The notes beneath the pieces are model-generated. The model saw only the letters and a list, made by a program, of their open reading frames with translations. It was not told the DNA's origin and searched no databases. A stretch of 64,000 bases of DNA from Neostapfia colusana (Eukaryota; Streptophyta; Magnoliopsida; Poales; Poaceae): positions 35,841,760-35,905,759 of the forward strand of contig JASWHV010000010.1 of assembly GCA_030760725.1 (NCBI GenBank). The letters run 5' to 3'. Positions 1 to 10,950 of this stretch are shown piece by piece. The stretch's first letter is position 1, and each line of letters begins with the position of its first letter. Both the position numbers and the translations under genes were made by a program.

Positions 1-655
1 CCAACCACATGCTGAGATGGGGCAGCTTGGCCAATTAATGAGGTGTATCCCCGGCGTAGTATGGGTGTGTTGGATGGTGCGGGGAGTGGGTCTCAGCTGG
101 ACTACCATATGAACCGCAAGGCTCAAGAGGGGGCCACTGCAGCGGGGTTGGAGCCTCTTGTATGCTGTTAGGGGTGAAACCTCAGTGCGCCCACGCTCGT
201 CGGGAATCCCTTTGTAAAGGCTTCGTAGTGATCTCCTGGCTACACACCTGTGAAGTGTGAATGTGGTTCGTGGCCACTGGCATAATGGATGTTCTTTTAG
301 TCCACCCGAGAACTGGGGATGAAATCACTACATGTGGGTACAATGGTGCAAACTCTGCAGAGTCAAAACTGTCATGACAGCCGTGCTCACGGTCAAGAGC
401 GGCTTGGACTTATTCATGATTAGATGGATGGTGGCTTTGGAAGTTTAGGATGTTAAGCGGGGAGCTTAACATTGGAAATGATGTTATGGTTATTTGATTT
501 TGATGATGGGATGGGAGATTGGGACCATTTCACCTGTGTAGTAATGTAGGTGCTTAATAAGCTAAGGTGATAAGTATTAATTGTGTAGTGCTTTAACCAT
601 GAGTTCAACCTCTCCTTGTTCTAGCCATGCATGACATAACTTTCCCACACTTGCT

Positions 656-672
656 GAGTACTATCGGTACTC
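656..672 (+). other. LTR hairpin just upstream of the putative exon 3 acceptor (TE1)
   Basis: GAGTAC and GTACTC arms enclose a five-base loop, 36 bases before a CTCAG acceptor-like site at 708. TE7 has GAGTACC/GGTACTC at 57108-57124. TE5 and TE6 have TGAGC/GCTCA at the equivalent place. The paired arms differ between families while pairing is kept, which suggests a selected RNA structure. Confidence 0.5.
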
Positions 673-708
673 AACTTTCCATATTTGTTGGTTTATATTG
701 CTGCTCAG

Positions 709-767
709 GTCAAGAGAATGATGTGGTGTTTAATGATCAAGACTTTGGACCCGAAGAAGGTTTCTAG
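709..767 (+). other. Putative LTR exon 3 (TE1 5' LTR), ends in TAG
   Basis: The exon follows TTTATATTGCTGCTCAG. Read in phase 2 it encodes a short acidic tail (GQENDVVFNDQDFGPEEGF, then TAG). The TE7 counterpart (57161-57219) has the same length. It differs at seven bases: four synonymous, two Asp/Glu swaps and one Phe/Tyr. That pattern suggests past coding constraint. Translation and splicing are inferred. Confidence 0.45.
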
Positions 768-1018
768 GTCCATGGAGTCCCCCGGGCAACTTCTGTGTTG
801 GAGCCCACAAGAATAATATTCCGCTGCTATTTTGTTTACATGTTATGAACTTATTATCGTCCATCGAGACGTATGCTTTGTAAGACATATTTATATTCGA
901 CACCTGGCTTGTAATAAATGATGGTTCACTATTTGTCATCACATGTATGAGAAAATGATCTTGGCATACATGTGATATTCACTCGGTTGTTCTTCGGAGA
1001 AAGCGGGTGTGACAGAAG

Positions 1019-1030
1019 TGGTATCAGAGC
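1019..1030 (+). other. TE1 primer binding site (initiator Met tRNA type)
   Basis: TGGTATCAGAGC, four bases after the LTR end, is the standard plant primer site complementary to the 3' end of initiator methionyl tRNA. Confidence 0.95.
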
Positions 1031-1232
1031 CAAGGTTGCCCGTAGGAACGTGGACCTAGGTAGAAATGGACGAATTTAAGGACCCTATTTTCTTAAAAAC
1101 TATTTTACAAAGGTGTGAGTTGAAAAGTGTTATTTAATGGGATCACTTTATTCATCTTACCAAACTTTTATTCAAAATAGGATTTTTGTTTAAAACCTTG
1201 TCTAACTTAAGTTTAAATGCTTTATGTTTTAG

Positions 1233-2002
1233 ATGGTTCGCATGATTCGCACCGCTCGCAAGTCCACCGGAGGGAGAGTTCCCGTAGTTGCCGTGTCCTG
1301 AGAGAGGAGAGCCGTCCGGTGACGTACCTCTCCTACGGATTGGCAGTAGGAGGCTTGTTGCGCCGTCTTCGACGCATGCTCCAAGCCGCCGGCAATACGG
1401 GCAAGCTAATCATAAACTATAGCTCCACCCGGACCATCTAGGAGAAGCGGGAAGAATGGAGTTCGGAAATGAGGATTATCCATGAAAATCAGCTACTTAA
1501 GATCCACCGCTCTCCAGCTTGTCGAGCGACATAGGTCGATGCGGAGAAGGATGTCACCTGGGAGGCCATCACCTGCCAGAGTCACATCTACCGTCGCCAC
1601 CTGGACAGGACTGAGTACATGTATGTTCTCCAGCATGAGAGAGGTACGACGGAGTACAAGTACCCGCTAGTGCAGCAAGTGACTTCCCATGAGCATATGG
1701 ACCTGTGCTTGGAGGATGCTGCTATGCTCAGCACTCAACTGCAGGAGTGTCAGCAGGAGCTTCAGGATGTTCGTGACACCCTGAAGGAGACCGAGACGTT
1801 GCTTCGAGCCAGCTTGAGGGCGAGAGAAAGAGGAGATGGGAATGAACTGTGTGTCACCGTGAATGACACATCGACTCCTGACTCCCCAGATCGTCGGGCG
1901 ATCAGGCGTCGTCGCACTTCTCCACCAGCAGCCTCCCCACCCAAAGCGGAGTCAGAAGGCAGCCGCAATAATGAGGAAGATCCCGAGGAGCCGGCTCAGT
2001 GA
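1233..2002 (+). pseudogene. TE1 ORF0 (extra ORF before gag), broken copy
   Basis: It aligns along its length with the intact 259-codon ORF0 of TE7 (57685-58464). The start ATG directly follows the acceptor-like TTATGTTTTAG. Breaks against TE7: a one-base deletion near codon 22, a TAG at about 1438-1440 and another TAG at about 1531-1533. The last third (from about 1619) is open and keeps the helical heptad-like segment, the Arg-rich stretch RRAIRRRR and the acidic C-terminus ending EEPAQ. I know of no function. The product, if it was made, would be a structural or regulatory partner of Gag by position only. Confidence 0.75.
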
Positions 2003-2322
2003 TACGAGTCGTGTAGAGTCCTTCCCCATAGTTCAGCAGGTTATCGAGTAGGCGAGTCAATACCTTAGTTAATAGTGTGTTAATGTGTGGTGTGTGACGT
2101 GAGTTGTGGAAGCCATGAGCAATTGTCCACAACCTCGTCTTTAGGTTGCTTTGCTTTGATGTGTGAACCCCTATGAAATTAATAGTGCATTTATTTTTGC
2201 GTGAGACATGAACCCTCAGAAAAATATAAATACAACAAGGCCTCAACATTACAGAGTTTAAACAAGTAAAATTGGTAAGATAATACGTAATGCTTTAAAT
2301 TGACATTTGTTGATCATGATAG
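2003..2322 (+). other. TE1 spacer between ORF0 and gag
   Basis: AT-rich and without an ORF of note. It ends in TTTGTTGATCATGATAG directly before the gag ATG, an AG that could act as a splice acceptor. The TE7 counterpart (58465-58727) ends TTGTTGATTCTGCCAG before ATG. Confidence 0.6.
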
Positions 2323-3777
2323 ATGGCCGGAAGAGGAAAGGGTCGTGGTGCCAACCCCGCCAACAACAACGATGAGGCCGGCAACCCTCATCTTTCTGGA
2401 GGCCAAGACAGGGGTGGTCGCCGTGAAGGAGTTGATCCCATCCACCAAATGCTTGAGAATAAAAATCAGCTCATCCAGAACCTGACTCAAGTGGTGGCCA
2501 ACTTGCACCAAGCTCCACTTCCACAAGCTGCACCACGCCAACCAAGGTTGAGCGAGTTTCTAGGGACTCAACCTCCAAAGTTTGCAAGTGCTGCTGAACC
2601 TCTGGAGGCAGATGATTGGCTAAAGACCATTGAGAGCAAGATGAGGATTATACAATGCCAAGGGTATGAGAGGGTGCTGTTTGCCTCTCACCAATTGCAT
2701 GGACCTGCTGCTGATTGGTGGACTGCTTACGTGGCCGCCCATCATGACCCCGAGAACATCACTTGGGAAGAGTTCAAGCGTAGCTTCCGTAACCATTACA
2801 TACCACGGGGTGAACTCAAAAACAAGAGGAAGGAGTTCTTGGGATTGCAGCAAGGAAACATGACTGTGAGGGAATACATCACTAAATTCACTCAACTATC
2901 CCGTTATGCCCCACGGGACATAGCGACTGATGAGCAGAAACAGGATTGCTTCGTGGAAGGACTCACAGCAGAAATTCAGTGTGCAATGTCCTCCAACGAG
3001 TATGAAAGCTTCCAAAAGATAGTGGATAGAGCATTTGTTGTAGAAAGGAAGCTGAAGGCCTTGGAAAATGAAAACAAGAGGAAGGCGGGATGGTCACACC
3101 AAGCTTCGGGTAGCAACACACGCCCACGTCTGATGCAGCAACCCGCAGGGCAGACGAGCCGTGCTGCGGTACCCTACTCAGCACCTACAGGGTACAACCC
3201 AAACTTCAGGCCTCCGTCAGCACTAACACAGCCACAACGTCAGTTTGTACAGCAGCCTCGACCCACATATCAACCCCGACCAGCAGTACAAGGACCCCCA
3301 AATCAACCCCAACACAACAAAGGCCAGGCACCTAAGGTTGGGGTGCAATGCTTTAACTGTGGTGAAGTGGGGCACTACGCCCATAAGTGCCCAAAGAAGA
3401 AGCCCGTGCAGCCGCAACAGCAGAATGTGATGCGAGGACGGGTGAACCACGTGACCATGGAAGAAGCGCAAGAGGCACCCGACGTGGTAGTTGGTAAGTT
3501 TCCTGCCAATTTACACATTGCAACCCTGTTGCTCGATTCTGGTGCTACCCACTCGTTCATTGCCCAAGGGTTTGTTAATAAGCATGATCTAGCAACAACA
3601 CAAATGAACCATATGCTAGCAGTAAACTCTCCAGGTGGAGAAATAAGGACAAGACGAGTGTGTCCCAAGGTGAATCTAGACATTAATGGGGTAGTATTTA
3701 CTGCCAACCTCATAGTGATAGATTCACAAGGGATAGATATTATTTTGGGCATGGATTGGTTGACCAAACATAATTGA
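2323..3777 (+). CDS. gag: TE1 Gag-protease, ends at a premature TGA
   Basis: Gag forms the retrotransposon particle and binds its RNA. The protein starts MAGRGKG, with a Gag core at about residues 95-240 (LEADDWLKTIES, ADWWTAYV), a Pro/Gln-rich linker, a CCHC zinc knuckle (CFNCGEVGHYAHKC, around 343-356) and an aspartic protease with DSGATHSF. In TE7 the same frame runs on into reverse transcriptase. Here a GGA-type codon has become TGA (3775-3777), so pol is cut off. The start was chosen because TE7 has the same ATG and the AG just before it is conserved. Confidence 0.9.
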   Translation: MAGRGKGRGANPANNNDEAGNPHLSGGQDRGGRREGVDPIHQMLENKNQLIQNLTQVVANLHQAPLPQAAPRQPRLSEFLGTQPPKFASAAEPLEADDWLKTIESKMRIIQCQGYERVLFASHQLHGPAADWWTAYVAAHHDPENITWEEFKRSFRNHYIPRGELKNKRKEFLGLQQGNMTVREYITKFTQLSRYAPRDIATDEQKQDCFVEGLTAEIQCAMSSNEYESFQKIVDRAFVVERKLKALENENKRKAGWSHQASGSNTRPRLMQQPAGQTSRAAVPYSAPTGYNPNFRPPSALTQPQRQFVQQPRPTYQPRPAVQGPPNQPQHNKGQAPKVGVQCFNCGEVGHYAHKCPKKKPVQPQQQNVMRGRVNHVTMEEAQEAPDVVVGKFPANLHIATLLLDSGATHSFIAQGFVNKHDLATTQMNHMLAVNSPGGEIRTRRVCPKVNLDINGVVFTANLIVIDSQGIDIILGMDWLTKHN

Positions 3778-6751
3778 ATCATCCATTGTTCGACCAGAAC
3801 GGTGGAACTAACTCACCCTAATGGCACAAGAGTAAAGTTCATAACAATACAAGAGCCTAGGAGGGACATTAAATTAAATCAAGTTGAGGTGAAAGTGGAG
3901 GAGATCAGGATTATCAGGGAGTATCCAGATGTTTTTTCGAAGGAGTTGCCAGGTATGCCTCCCGATCGTGAAGTGGAATTCATGATTGAACTAGTGTCTG
4001 GAACAGCTCCGATATACAAGAGACCTTATCGGATGGACTCCAAGCAGCTGGGAGAACTCAAGGATCATTTAAGAGAATTGACGGAGAAGGGGTATATTCG
4101 TCCTAGTTCCTCACCATGGGGAGTTCCAGTGATATTTGTGCCCAAGAAGGACGGGACCCAAAGGTTACGCGTAGACTACCGTGCTTTGAATGAAGTAACC
4201 ATCAAGAACAAGTACCCATTACCCCGCATTGAAGACTTGTTTGATCAGTTGAGGGGAGCTTGTGTGTTCTCGAAAATTGATCTCGGGTCGGGGTACCACC
4301 AACTTAAGATAAGGCAAACTGATATTCGCAAGATAGCATTCGTATCTCGGTACGGACTGTACAAATACACCGTCATGCCTTTCGGGCTAACTAATGCCCC
4401 GGCATACTTCATGTATCTCATGAACAAGGTATTCATGGAATATCTAGACAAATTTGTGGTGGTTTTCATAGATGACATTCTCGTCTTCTCTAAAGATGAA
4501 GAAGAACATGAGAAACATCTAAGGTTGGTGTTGCAAAACCTGAGAGAACACCAACTATATGCCAAGTTGAGCAAGTGTGAGTTTTGGCTGAAGAGAGTTC
4601 CCTTCTTAGGACATATAATCTCAGAGGGAGGAACCTCCGTAGATCCCTCCAAGATTGAGGATGTACAGAAGTGGAAGACCCCTGAGAATGTTGGGGAAGT
4701 TCAAAGCTTCTTGGGATTGGCTGGATACTATCGACGGTTTATTGAGGGATTCTCCAAGATCTCGAGACCCCTCACCAAACTGTTGGAGAAGGGAATCACA
4801 TTCACATGGACGCCGCAGTGCGAGACGAGTTTTCAAGAGCTAAAGAAAAGATTGACAACAGCCCCACTGCTAGTTATGCCAGATATGCAGAAGAACTTTT
4901 CGGTGTACTGCGATGCCTCTGGAAACGGGTTGGGATGTGTTCTCATGCAAGAAGGGCATGTCATGGTTTATGCATCCCGGCAGCTCCGGAAACACTAGAA
5001 GAACTATCCTACACATGACCTAGAACTAGCCGCAGTGGTACACGCGTTGAAAATTTGGCGGCACTACTTGATGGGGAAGAGGACAGAGATATATACGGAT
5101 CATAAGAGTTTAAAGTACATGTTCACACAGCCAGATCACAACCTCAGACAAAGGAGATGGTTATAGCTAATCAATGACTTTGATGTGGGCTTCAACTATC
5201 ATCCTGGGAAAGCAAACGTCGTGGCAGATGCTTTAAGCCGGAAAGTGCAGGTCAATAGGTTGAGCTTGAAGGACATGCCTGCAGAATTGAAGGACGATGT
5301 TATAAGATTCAATCTATGCCTGGTGAATAGTGGTGAAGCCATCGCCATAGAATTGGACTCCACACTAGAGCAAGACATATGCGAGGGTCAAAAGAATGAC
5401 GAGAAGATACAAGAAATCAGACAACTCCTCAAGGAAAATAAAGCCCCTGGTTTCAGAGAGGATGAACAAGATACGGTGTGGCACGGGAAAAGAATTTGTG
5501 TGCCTGAAGTAAAGGAGATCCGTGAATTGATTTTGAAGGAGGCTCACGATTCCGACTATTCCATTCATCCTGTGAGTACGAAGATGTACCAGGACCTCAA
5601 GAGCAGGTATTGATGGTATGGCATGAAGCGAGATGTCGCGGAACATGTTGCCCTATGTGACACATGTCAGTTGGTTAAAGCGGCACATCAACGACCCGCG
5701 GGATTATTGCAACCACTCAAAGTGCCTGAATGGAAATGGGAAGAAATCGGTATGGATTTCATAGTGGGATTGCCTAGGACCCAATCGGGATATGATTCGA
5801 TATGGGTCATCATCGACAGGCTAACCAAAGTAGGTCATTTCATCCCCGTGAAAGAAAGCTACAGCGGATCCAAATTGGCGGAGTTGTACATTTCAAGGAT
5901 TGTGTGTTACCATGGAGTGCCAAAGAAGATAGTGTCGGATCGAGGGACAGAGTTCACCTCAAGGTTTTGGTAGAAGTTGCATGAAACCATGGGAACCCAT
6001 CTGAATTTTAGTTCTGCCTATCATCCCCAAACTGATTGGCAGATGGAAAGAACCAATCAGATCCTTGAGGATATGCTGAGAGCGTGCGCACTCAAAAACA
6101 ATCGGAGTTGGGATAAGAACTTACCGTATGCGGAGTTCTCCTATAACAACAGCTATCAGGCTAGTATGAAGATGTCACCATTTGAGGCTTTGTATGGGAG
6201 GAAGTGCAGAACTCCCCTATTTTGGAACCAAACGGGGGAAAGTAAAGTGTTTGGACCCGAAGTAACAAGAAGCCGAGGCGAAAGTGAGGGAAATTTGCAA
6301 CAACTTGAGGAGAAGAGAGCTCGTTTTCAACGTGGGGGACTATGTCTACCTCAAGGTGTCCCCTATCTGAGGACTTCGTCGGTTCAAGGTGAAAGGGAAG
6401 TTATAACCCCGATACATTGGACTCTTTCAAGTTCTGGAAAGGAAAGGCGAAGTGGCATATCAACTAGAACTGCCGGCTCGCCTATCGGATGTGCATGATG
6501 TATTCCATGTATCACAGCTAAAGAAATGTCTGAGGACACCTGAAGAGATGTTACCCATGAGTGAGGTTGACGTAGTCGAGGATCTGTCTTATGCCAAACA
6601 ACCGGTCAAGGTTTTGGAGACAATGGAACGCCTCACAAGAAATAAAAGAATCCGGATGTGCAAGGTGCAGTGGAAGCATCATTCGGAAGAGGAAGCCACA
6701 TGGGAGCGAGAAGACGAATTTAAGGCACAGTTTCCGGAATTGTTTTCCTAG
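3778..6751 (+). pseudogene. pol: TE1 pol remnant: RT, RNase H, integrase, chromodomain-like tail
   Basis: The frame continues from gag-protease but carries further stops at 4996 (TAG), 5164 (TAG), 5611 (TGA) and 5971 (TAG). Around 6260 a two-base loss shifts the frame, and about 39 bases present in TE7 are missing near 6320. Recognisable parts: RT with YRALNEVTIKNKYPLPRIE and the catalytic FIDD; RNase H with YCDASGNGLGCVL and TDHKSLKY; integrase zinc-binding region (C..C in LCDTCQLV) and catalytic core (MDFIVGLP, SDRGTEF); a C-terminal chromodomain-like end (VQWKHHSEEEATWERE). The family makes cDNA and integrates it; this copy cannot. Confidence 0.9.
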
Positions 6752-6758
6752 AACCACC

Positions 6759-6796
6759 AATCTCGAGGACGAGATTTCTTTTAAGGGGGGTAGAGC
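6759..6796 (+). promoter_or_regulatory. TE1 stem-loop and polypurine tract
   Basis: AATCTCG and CGAGATT arms (6759-6776) lie eight bases after the pol stop, followed by TTCTTTTAAGGGGGG, the plus-strand primer. The same stem-loop and tract occur in TE5, TE6 and TE7. Confidence 0.75.
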
Positions 6797-7185
6797 TGTA
6801 ACACCCCAAAACCTGTTAAGAGGGGAATTCAAAATTTTTGGACGTATTGCATGTGGTGCAGAAATTCAAATTCTAATAGAAATTCAAATTAAACTCAAAA
6901 CAGAAAAGAAAAAGAAAAAGAAAAAACAAACCCCCCGGCCAGTGGGCCGAAACCTACCAGCCGGCCCACCTCACCCCCACGCCAGCCGGCAGCCGCGCGC
7001 CCCGTTTTCTTCTCACTGACGTGTGGGGCCCGCCATCTTCTTCCTCCTCACGCGCGCGCTCGGCCGACCGGGACTCCTCTCTCCCCCCGAATCGAAACCA
7101 CCCCCTGGATACCCGCGTATCCCAGCCGAATTTTGGTTCTGGACGACGCAAACTCGATCACAACCAAACGCCGCCCTCCCCCGGC

Positions 7186-7193
7186 TATATAAA
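7186..7193 (+). promoter_or_regulatory. TATA box of TE1 3' LTR
   Basis: TATATAAA in a GC-rich setting, preceded by CCCCCGGC. The same position in TE7 has TATAAAA (54551 and 63651). From here to the donor at 7463 there is no ATG, as expected for a 5' leader exon. Confidence 0.75.
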
Positions 7194-7460
7194 CACCGGC
7201 ATCGTCCCGATTTTCACCCACGATCGGCTGTTTTTCCTCCCGGTGAGAACCGAAGCTCCGATCACCGTTTTCTCTCGATCTTTGCTTGGGTTCTCTGATC
7301 TAACGCGCCGATCGTGTTCCACCGCCTCCGGGGAATCACGCAGGTGCAGAAAACTCGGGGGTTTGCGCTTCAAACACAGCGCCGACGAGCATCGCCGTGA
7401 ATTCACCTCGGACCTCATCGCCGACCGCCTTCCAGGACCTCCGAGCTCAAGAAAAACCCC

Positions 7461-7469
7461 GAGGTGAGA
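7461..7469 (+). other. Candidate 5' splice donor ending LTR exon 1 (TE1)
   Basis: CCCCGAG|GTGAGATC. The exon-intron cut would fall after 7463. It is conserved in both TE7 LTRs (after 54827 and 63927). The preceding exon is open in the same frame in TE1 and TE7 but has no ATG. Confidence 0.5.
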
Positions 7470-8738
7470 TCCCCGACCTCCCCTCTACCGATCTATGATA
7501 TGAAATCCCAGTTTTAGGAAGTATAGACGAAGATCCGAAGTTTTCCGGCGAGATCGCCGCCTCCCGCCGCCGCGCGCCGCCGGGCAGCGCCGCCCGCGCT
7601 CGGTCAGAGCGACGTGGCCGCTTGTGCGCCGTCTATTTTAAATCGCACGGTAGAATTGAAATCCCCGCGTACCGGTTCGACGTTATAATCTCAGCCGTCT
7701 ATTTTAAATCGGACGGTCCACGTCAGCCCCCCGTTATAAAGGCCGGGATTCTTACGCGCTACCCCCTGGGGATCTCGGAAAATACGAGCTAGCCCCGGAA
7801 ACTTCTGATCTAGCCCCTGGAACTTCAGAAATTCATGTAAATTCAATTAAAAATCAGTTTTAGCTACTGGACCTAATAAAAATTAGCAAAACCCCTCTGT
7901 TATGCATAGTTAGCCCCTGGAAATTCTTAAAATAATAAATTAGACCCTGTAGTAGGGTGAACTTAACTTTTTAACCCTATATGATATTTAATTTAGAAAT
8001 TTGAATGTGTGACTAGGATTTAAATTTAAAAGGAAATACAAACACATTGTAAATTCAAGTTTAAACTCTACTAACTTTAGAATGAACTAAAAATAAATTT
8101 TTGGCTGAAATGAAATCTATTTGGGTGTGTTCATGTTTATTAGTTCTAGGAACACATTTTTAGGTTAATAAATAATTCTGAAAATGGGTAAAATAGATTT
8201 AAATTAGTTCACATCAGAGGAGAAGTTCAAAAATATATTATTTAATATTTTATATCAGAACCTATTCTGTTTAGATGTGGTGTCTTACTATTTTCATAAT
8301 AAAGTTCACATTTAGGCATAGGAAATAAATCTGAAAATATAGCAACTAGGTATGCATAACTAGAAAATGATAAATGAAGTTTCCAAATCCAAAGATTTCA
8401 GTTTAGGATTTGGTAGAGGATCTGAAAACCCATTAAAAGTAGAAAAATACCTTTCATGCATTATTGGTAGCTAAGATGTGTATCAATGGAATATAAGGAA
8501 TTTGTTCAAATTTGAAATTCATATATAGTGTGCAAACATAAATCTGAATACCAAAAGTTAGAAATCATATGCACATGTTTATAAGTGCATGTAAGCCAAA
8601 AATCAACACACATAGAGTAACCACAACACTTAGAAATGTGAATGACTTACATAGATGTGAATGTGTGGTTGTATGAAGTGAAAGTGTGAACTATGTCTTA
8701 TGGATTGTTGTTTTTTTTATGTGTGTTGGCATGAATAG

Positions 8739-8807
8739 AACCTGCCCCAGAGCAAGTTCTTCCCTTCCAAGACCAAGACTTTCCATTCTCAGAGCAGCAA
8801 GAAGGAG
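8739..8807 (+). other. Putative LTR exon 2 (TE1) with GC-type donor
   Basis: 69 bases between ATGAATAG and GGAG|GCAAGT, a textbook GC-AG intron donor. It has no ATG. It is in frame with exon 1 (phase 1) and exon 3 (phase 1), and encodes a Gln/Glu-rich stretch ending FSEQQEG. TE7 (56002-56070) has equal length and about five synonymous changes against it. Confidence 0.5.
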
Positions 8808-9015
8808 GCAAGTGTCCTTGACCACTTTGATCCTATGCTAGGATATGTAGATAGAATTATTTGCATTGTCAATTGAAATATGAAACCCATGCTAGGAAGT
8901 TTCCCTAGAATTGCAATATCTTGTTTCCTTGTAGCTTGGGGTTGGGATTTATTTTATCATATCATTTATTGACATGCTTATGCTTAGCCATGCTGAGAAT
9001 GGAATATTGGGATAT

Positions 9016-9020
9016 GAGAT
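9016..9020. repeat. TE2 target-site duplication, left copy (GAGAT)
   Basis: Identical to 18267-18271. Removing TE2 and one copy restores continuous TE1 LTR sequence. Confidence 0.97.
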
Positions 9021-10117
9021 TGTCGAAGTGTTCGGTCGACACTTCCCCCGGGCCTGCACTGGGCAGCCCGCGGAGGTCCTTTTTTCGGAGGGGCTAGTTC
9101 CTAGCGGAGAGCTTGCGCAGATGGACGAGTTAGTGAGAGCTTGACACGGGGAGTTTTACGTGGTTCAGGCCGCCGGAGCGTAAAACCCTACGTCCACGGC
9201 GAGCTATGGAGCTCGCTGTATTGCTTGCTGCTCAGGGCCGGGGGGCCTGAGCTTGGGGTGAGTTACAGCTTGAGAGTGTATGGCTAGCGTATGAGTTGCA
9301 AAATGCGAACCCTTGCTATCGACGCCTACCCGAGCCTTTTATAGTCCAAGACTCGGGCGGCTTACAAGGGGTGCCGGGACCCGACAGGTGTTCCCGGTAA
9401 GATTGTCTATTATCTACCGTATCTGTAGTTACGCCGGTAGTTGCCTCTAGTCGAAGGCTTCTGAGTCTTCATCCTGCCGCCCTGCCCATGCCGCACGCTA
9501 GTCGTAGTGGTTGATGACGGCGCAGGCGGCATGGGATGTCTTGTCACGGCGTTTATTAGCTGGCAGGTTCTGACACCGCGCGCCAGTCTGTGATGCGACT
9601 GAGCGCAACGGCACCTGACAGATGCGTGCTCCGCGTTTCTGCGTCTTGGGAAGACGCGGGCCTTGAATACCTTGTACGGGCAAGGTGTGGGGCGCCTTTA
9701 CGCCCGCTGCCTACCGCTCGGGCGCGGGCAGCACCGTTCTTCTGGCCACGTGGCGGATCCGGAGCCCTTCTCTAAGGAGAGAAGGGTCTGGCCTGCGGGG
9801 CACGTGGAGTCTCCGGACCTCTCCCCGCGGAGGGGGAGGTCCGGCTTCTGTATGCCACGTGGCGGGCCCGGAGCTCTCCTCTGCGGAGAGGGAGGTCCGG
9901 CCCCGCTGGACGCGTGGCGTCTTCGGACCTCTCTCCCGCGGAGGGGGAGGTCCGGCTTCCGTATGCCACGTGGCGGGCCCGAAGATCTCCTCTGAGGAGA
10001 GGGATGTCCGGCCCCGCCGGCCGCGGGGCGCCTTCGGAGCTCTCCCTTCGGAGAAGGGCGAGTACCTTAGGCATTTTACCCTGTGCGCGGGGGTACCCCA
10101 TATCTCAGGTACCGACA
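9021..10117 (-). repeat. TE2 3' LTR (left on the + strand)
   Basis: On + it begins TGTCGAAGTG and ends ACCGACA; on minus it starts TGTCGGTACC. Its inner 400 bp is built from GC-rich hairpin modules carrying G-box (CCACGTGGC) cores. Confidence 0.97.
9735..10060. repeat. G-box hairpin modules in the TE2 3' LTR
   Basis: Repeated units contain CCACGTGGCGGGCCCGG, then GGAGCTCTCCTC..GGAGAGGGAGGTCCGG, each able to fold on itself. At least three CCACGTGGC copies are present in this LTR; the other LTR has the same set at 17890-18190. CACGTG is the core bound by plant bZIP and bHLH factors. Regulation is inferred. Confidence 0.7.
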
Positions 10118-10132
10118 GTGGCCCCCGAGCCC
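10118..10132 (-). promoter_or_regulatory. TE2 polypurine tract
   Basis: On the minus strand, GGGCTCGGGGGCCAC abuts the 3' LTR start TGTCGG. This is the usual form for this lineage. Confidence 0.7.
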
Positions 10133-10950
10133 ATCTCGGGGGAGACAGTGAGCTCGAGGTGGGACCTCCGTCTCTTCCGATCCGCGCACTTTCTCTAAGT
10201 CCCGAATTGACCGCTGCCGGAGCACGAACGGCCATGGGATCGTGAGAGCGTGCGCTCACTTGATGATTGCTTTTACTGCGGAGACGGGAGCCTCGGCCAT
10301 GTTGGACGCACAGGGCTTCCGGAGCTCCTCCACTGCGGGAGGAGACCCGGTTTCCACCTTCCACGTGGCGGGCCCGGAGCCCTCCTCAGGGGAGTGGTGA
10401 GTTCCAAGCCTGCTGGACACGTAGGGCCCCCGGGCCCCGCCCCTTCTAGTCCTGGGTCGAAGTAGTTGGTAGCTCCTTTCCCCCCACTTCATGCAGTCCC
10501 CGTTGCCGTAACCTGGAAGTCCTGCACACAGGTAGAGGAAACGTAATTCTCCTTGGGGGCTCCCCCTCCCTTATCTCAGTCTTATTTGACTTATAGCCCC
10601 AACCATACGCTTGGTGCTTGGGGACTTGTAGAGAGGGGGAGCTGAGCACATGGCAACCATGTACTGCAAGGGTGATAAAAACTCAATTCACAATTTAAAT
10701 GAGTACAAGGAAAGAGCAAAGTAGGGCGGATTTCTTTTCGTACAACCTTCCAAAGGAGGAAGGCAGGCTAAACATGGAGGCCACGACCCACCCCATTAAG
10801 AGGGGAAGCAAGACTCTACGCGCTTGGAGTCAGAACCAGGCAAAGCTGAACGTAGTCCTGGACCGTCCCCTGGTGTTTAGCTGCTCCGAGCGCTGCTCCT
10901 GGACTCTATGGAGTTCATTACAAAAAGAAAGTACTGTCCTATTTTTGCTC
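10133..10950 (-). other. TE2 3' untranslated region
   Basis: About 800 bp between the pol stop and the purine tract, with no convincing ORF. It holds more GC-rich palindromic pieces like those of the LTR (for example a CCACGTGGCGGGCCCGG core near 10360-10380). Confidence 0.6.

Larger units (their letters stand above)
1..1014 (+). repeat. TE1 5' LTR, last ~1 kb
   Basis: It matches 18449-19459 (3' LTR) and 56462-57465 (TE7 5' LTR) along its length, and ends TGTGACA just before the primer site. About 2.4 kb of this LTR should lie left of the window. It contains the putative LTR exon 3 (709-767) and the hairpin at 656-672. Confidence 0.95.
6797..9020 (+). repeat. TE1 3' LTR, first part (before TE2)
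   Basis: It begins TGTAACACCCC right after the purine tract. It aligns with the TE7 5' LTR from 54134. It carries a GC-rich promoter region, a TATA box (7186), an ATG-free leader, a candidate splice donor (7463/7464) and putative exon 2. TE2 interrupts it at 9020. The second part resumes at 18267. Confidence 0.95.

Noticed and set aside
9711..10364. Proline/glycine-rich frames in the TE2 LTR
   Set aside because: They are produced by the repeated G-box hairpin modules and are also found in the other LTR; no start context or domain.
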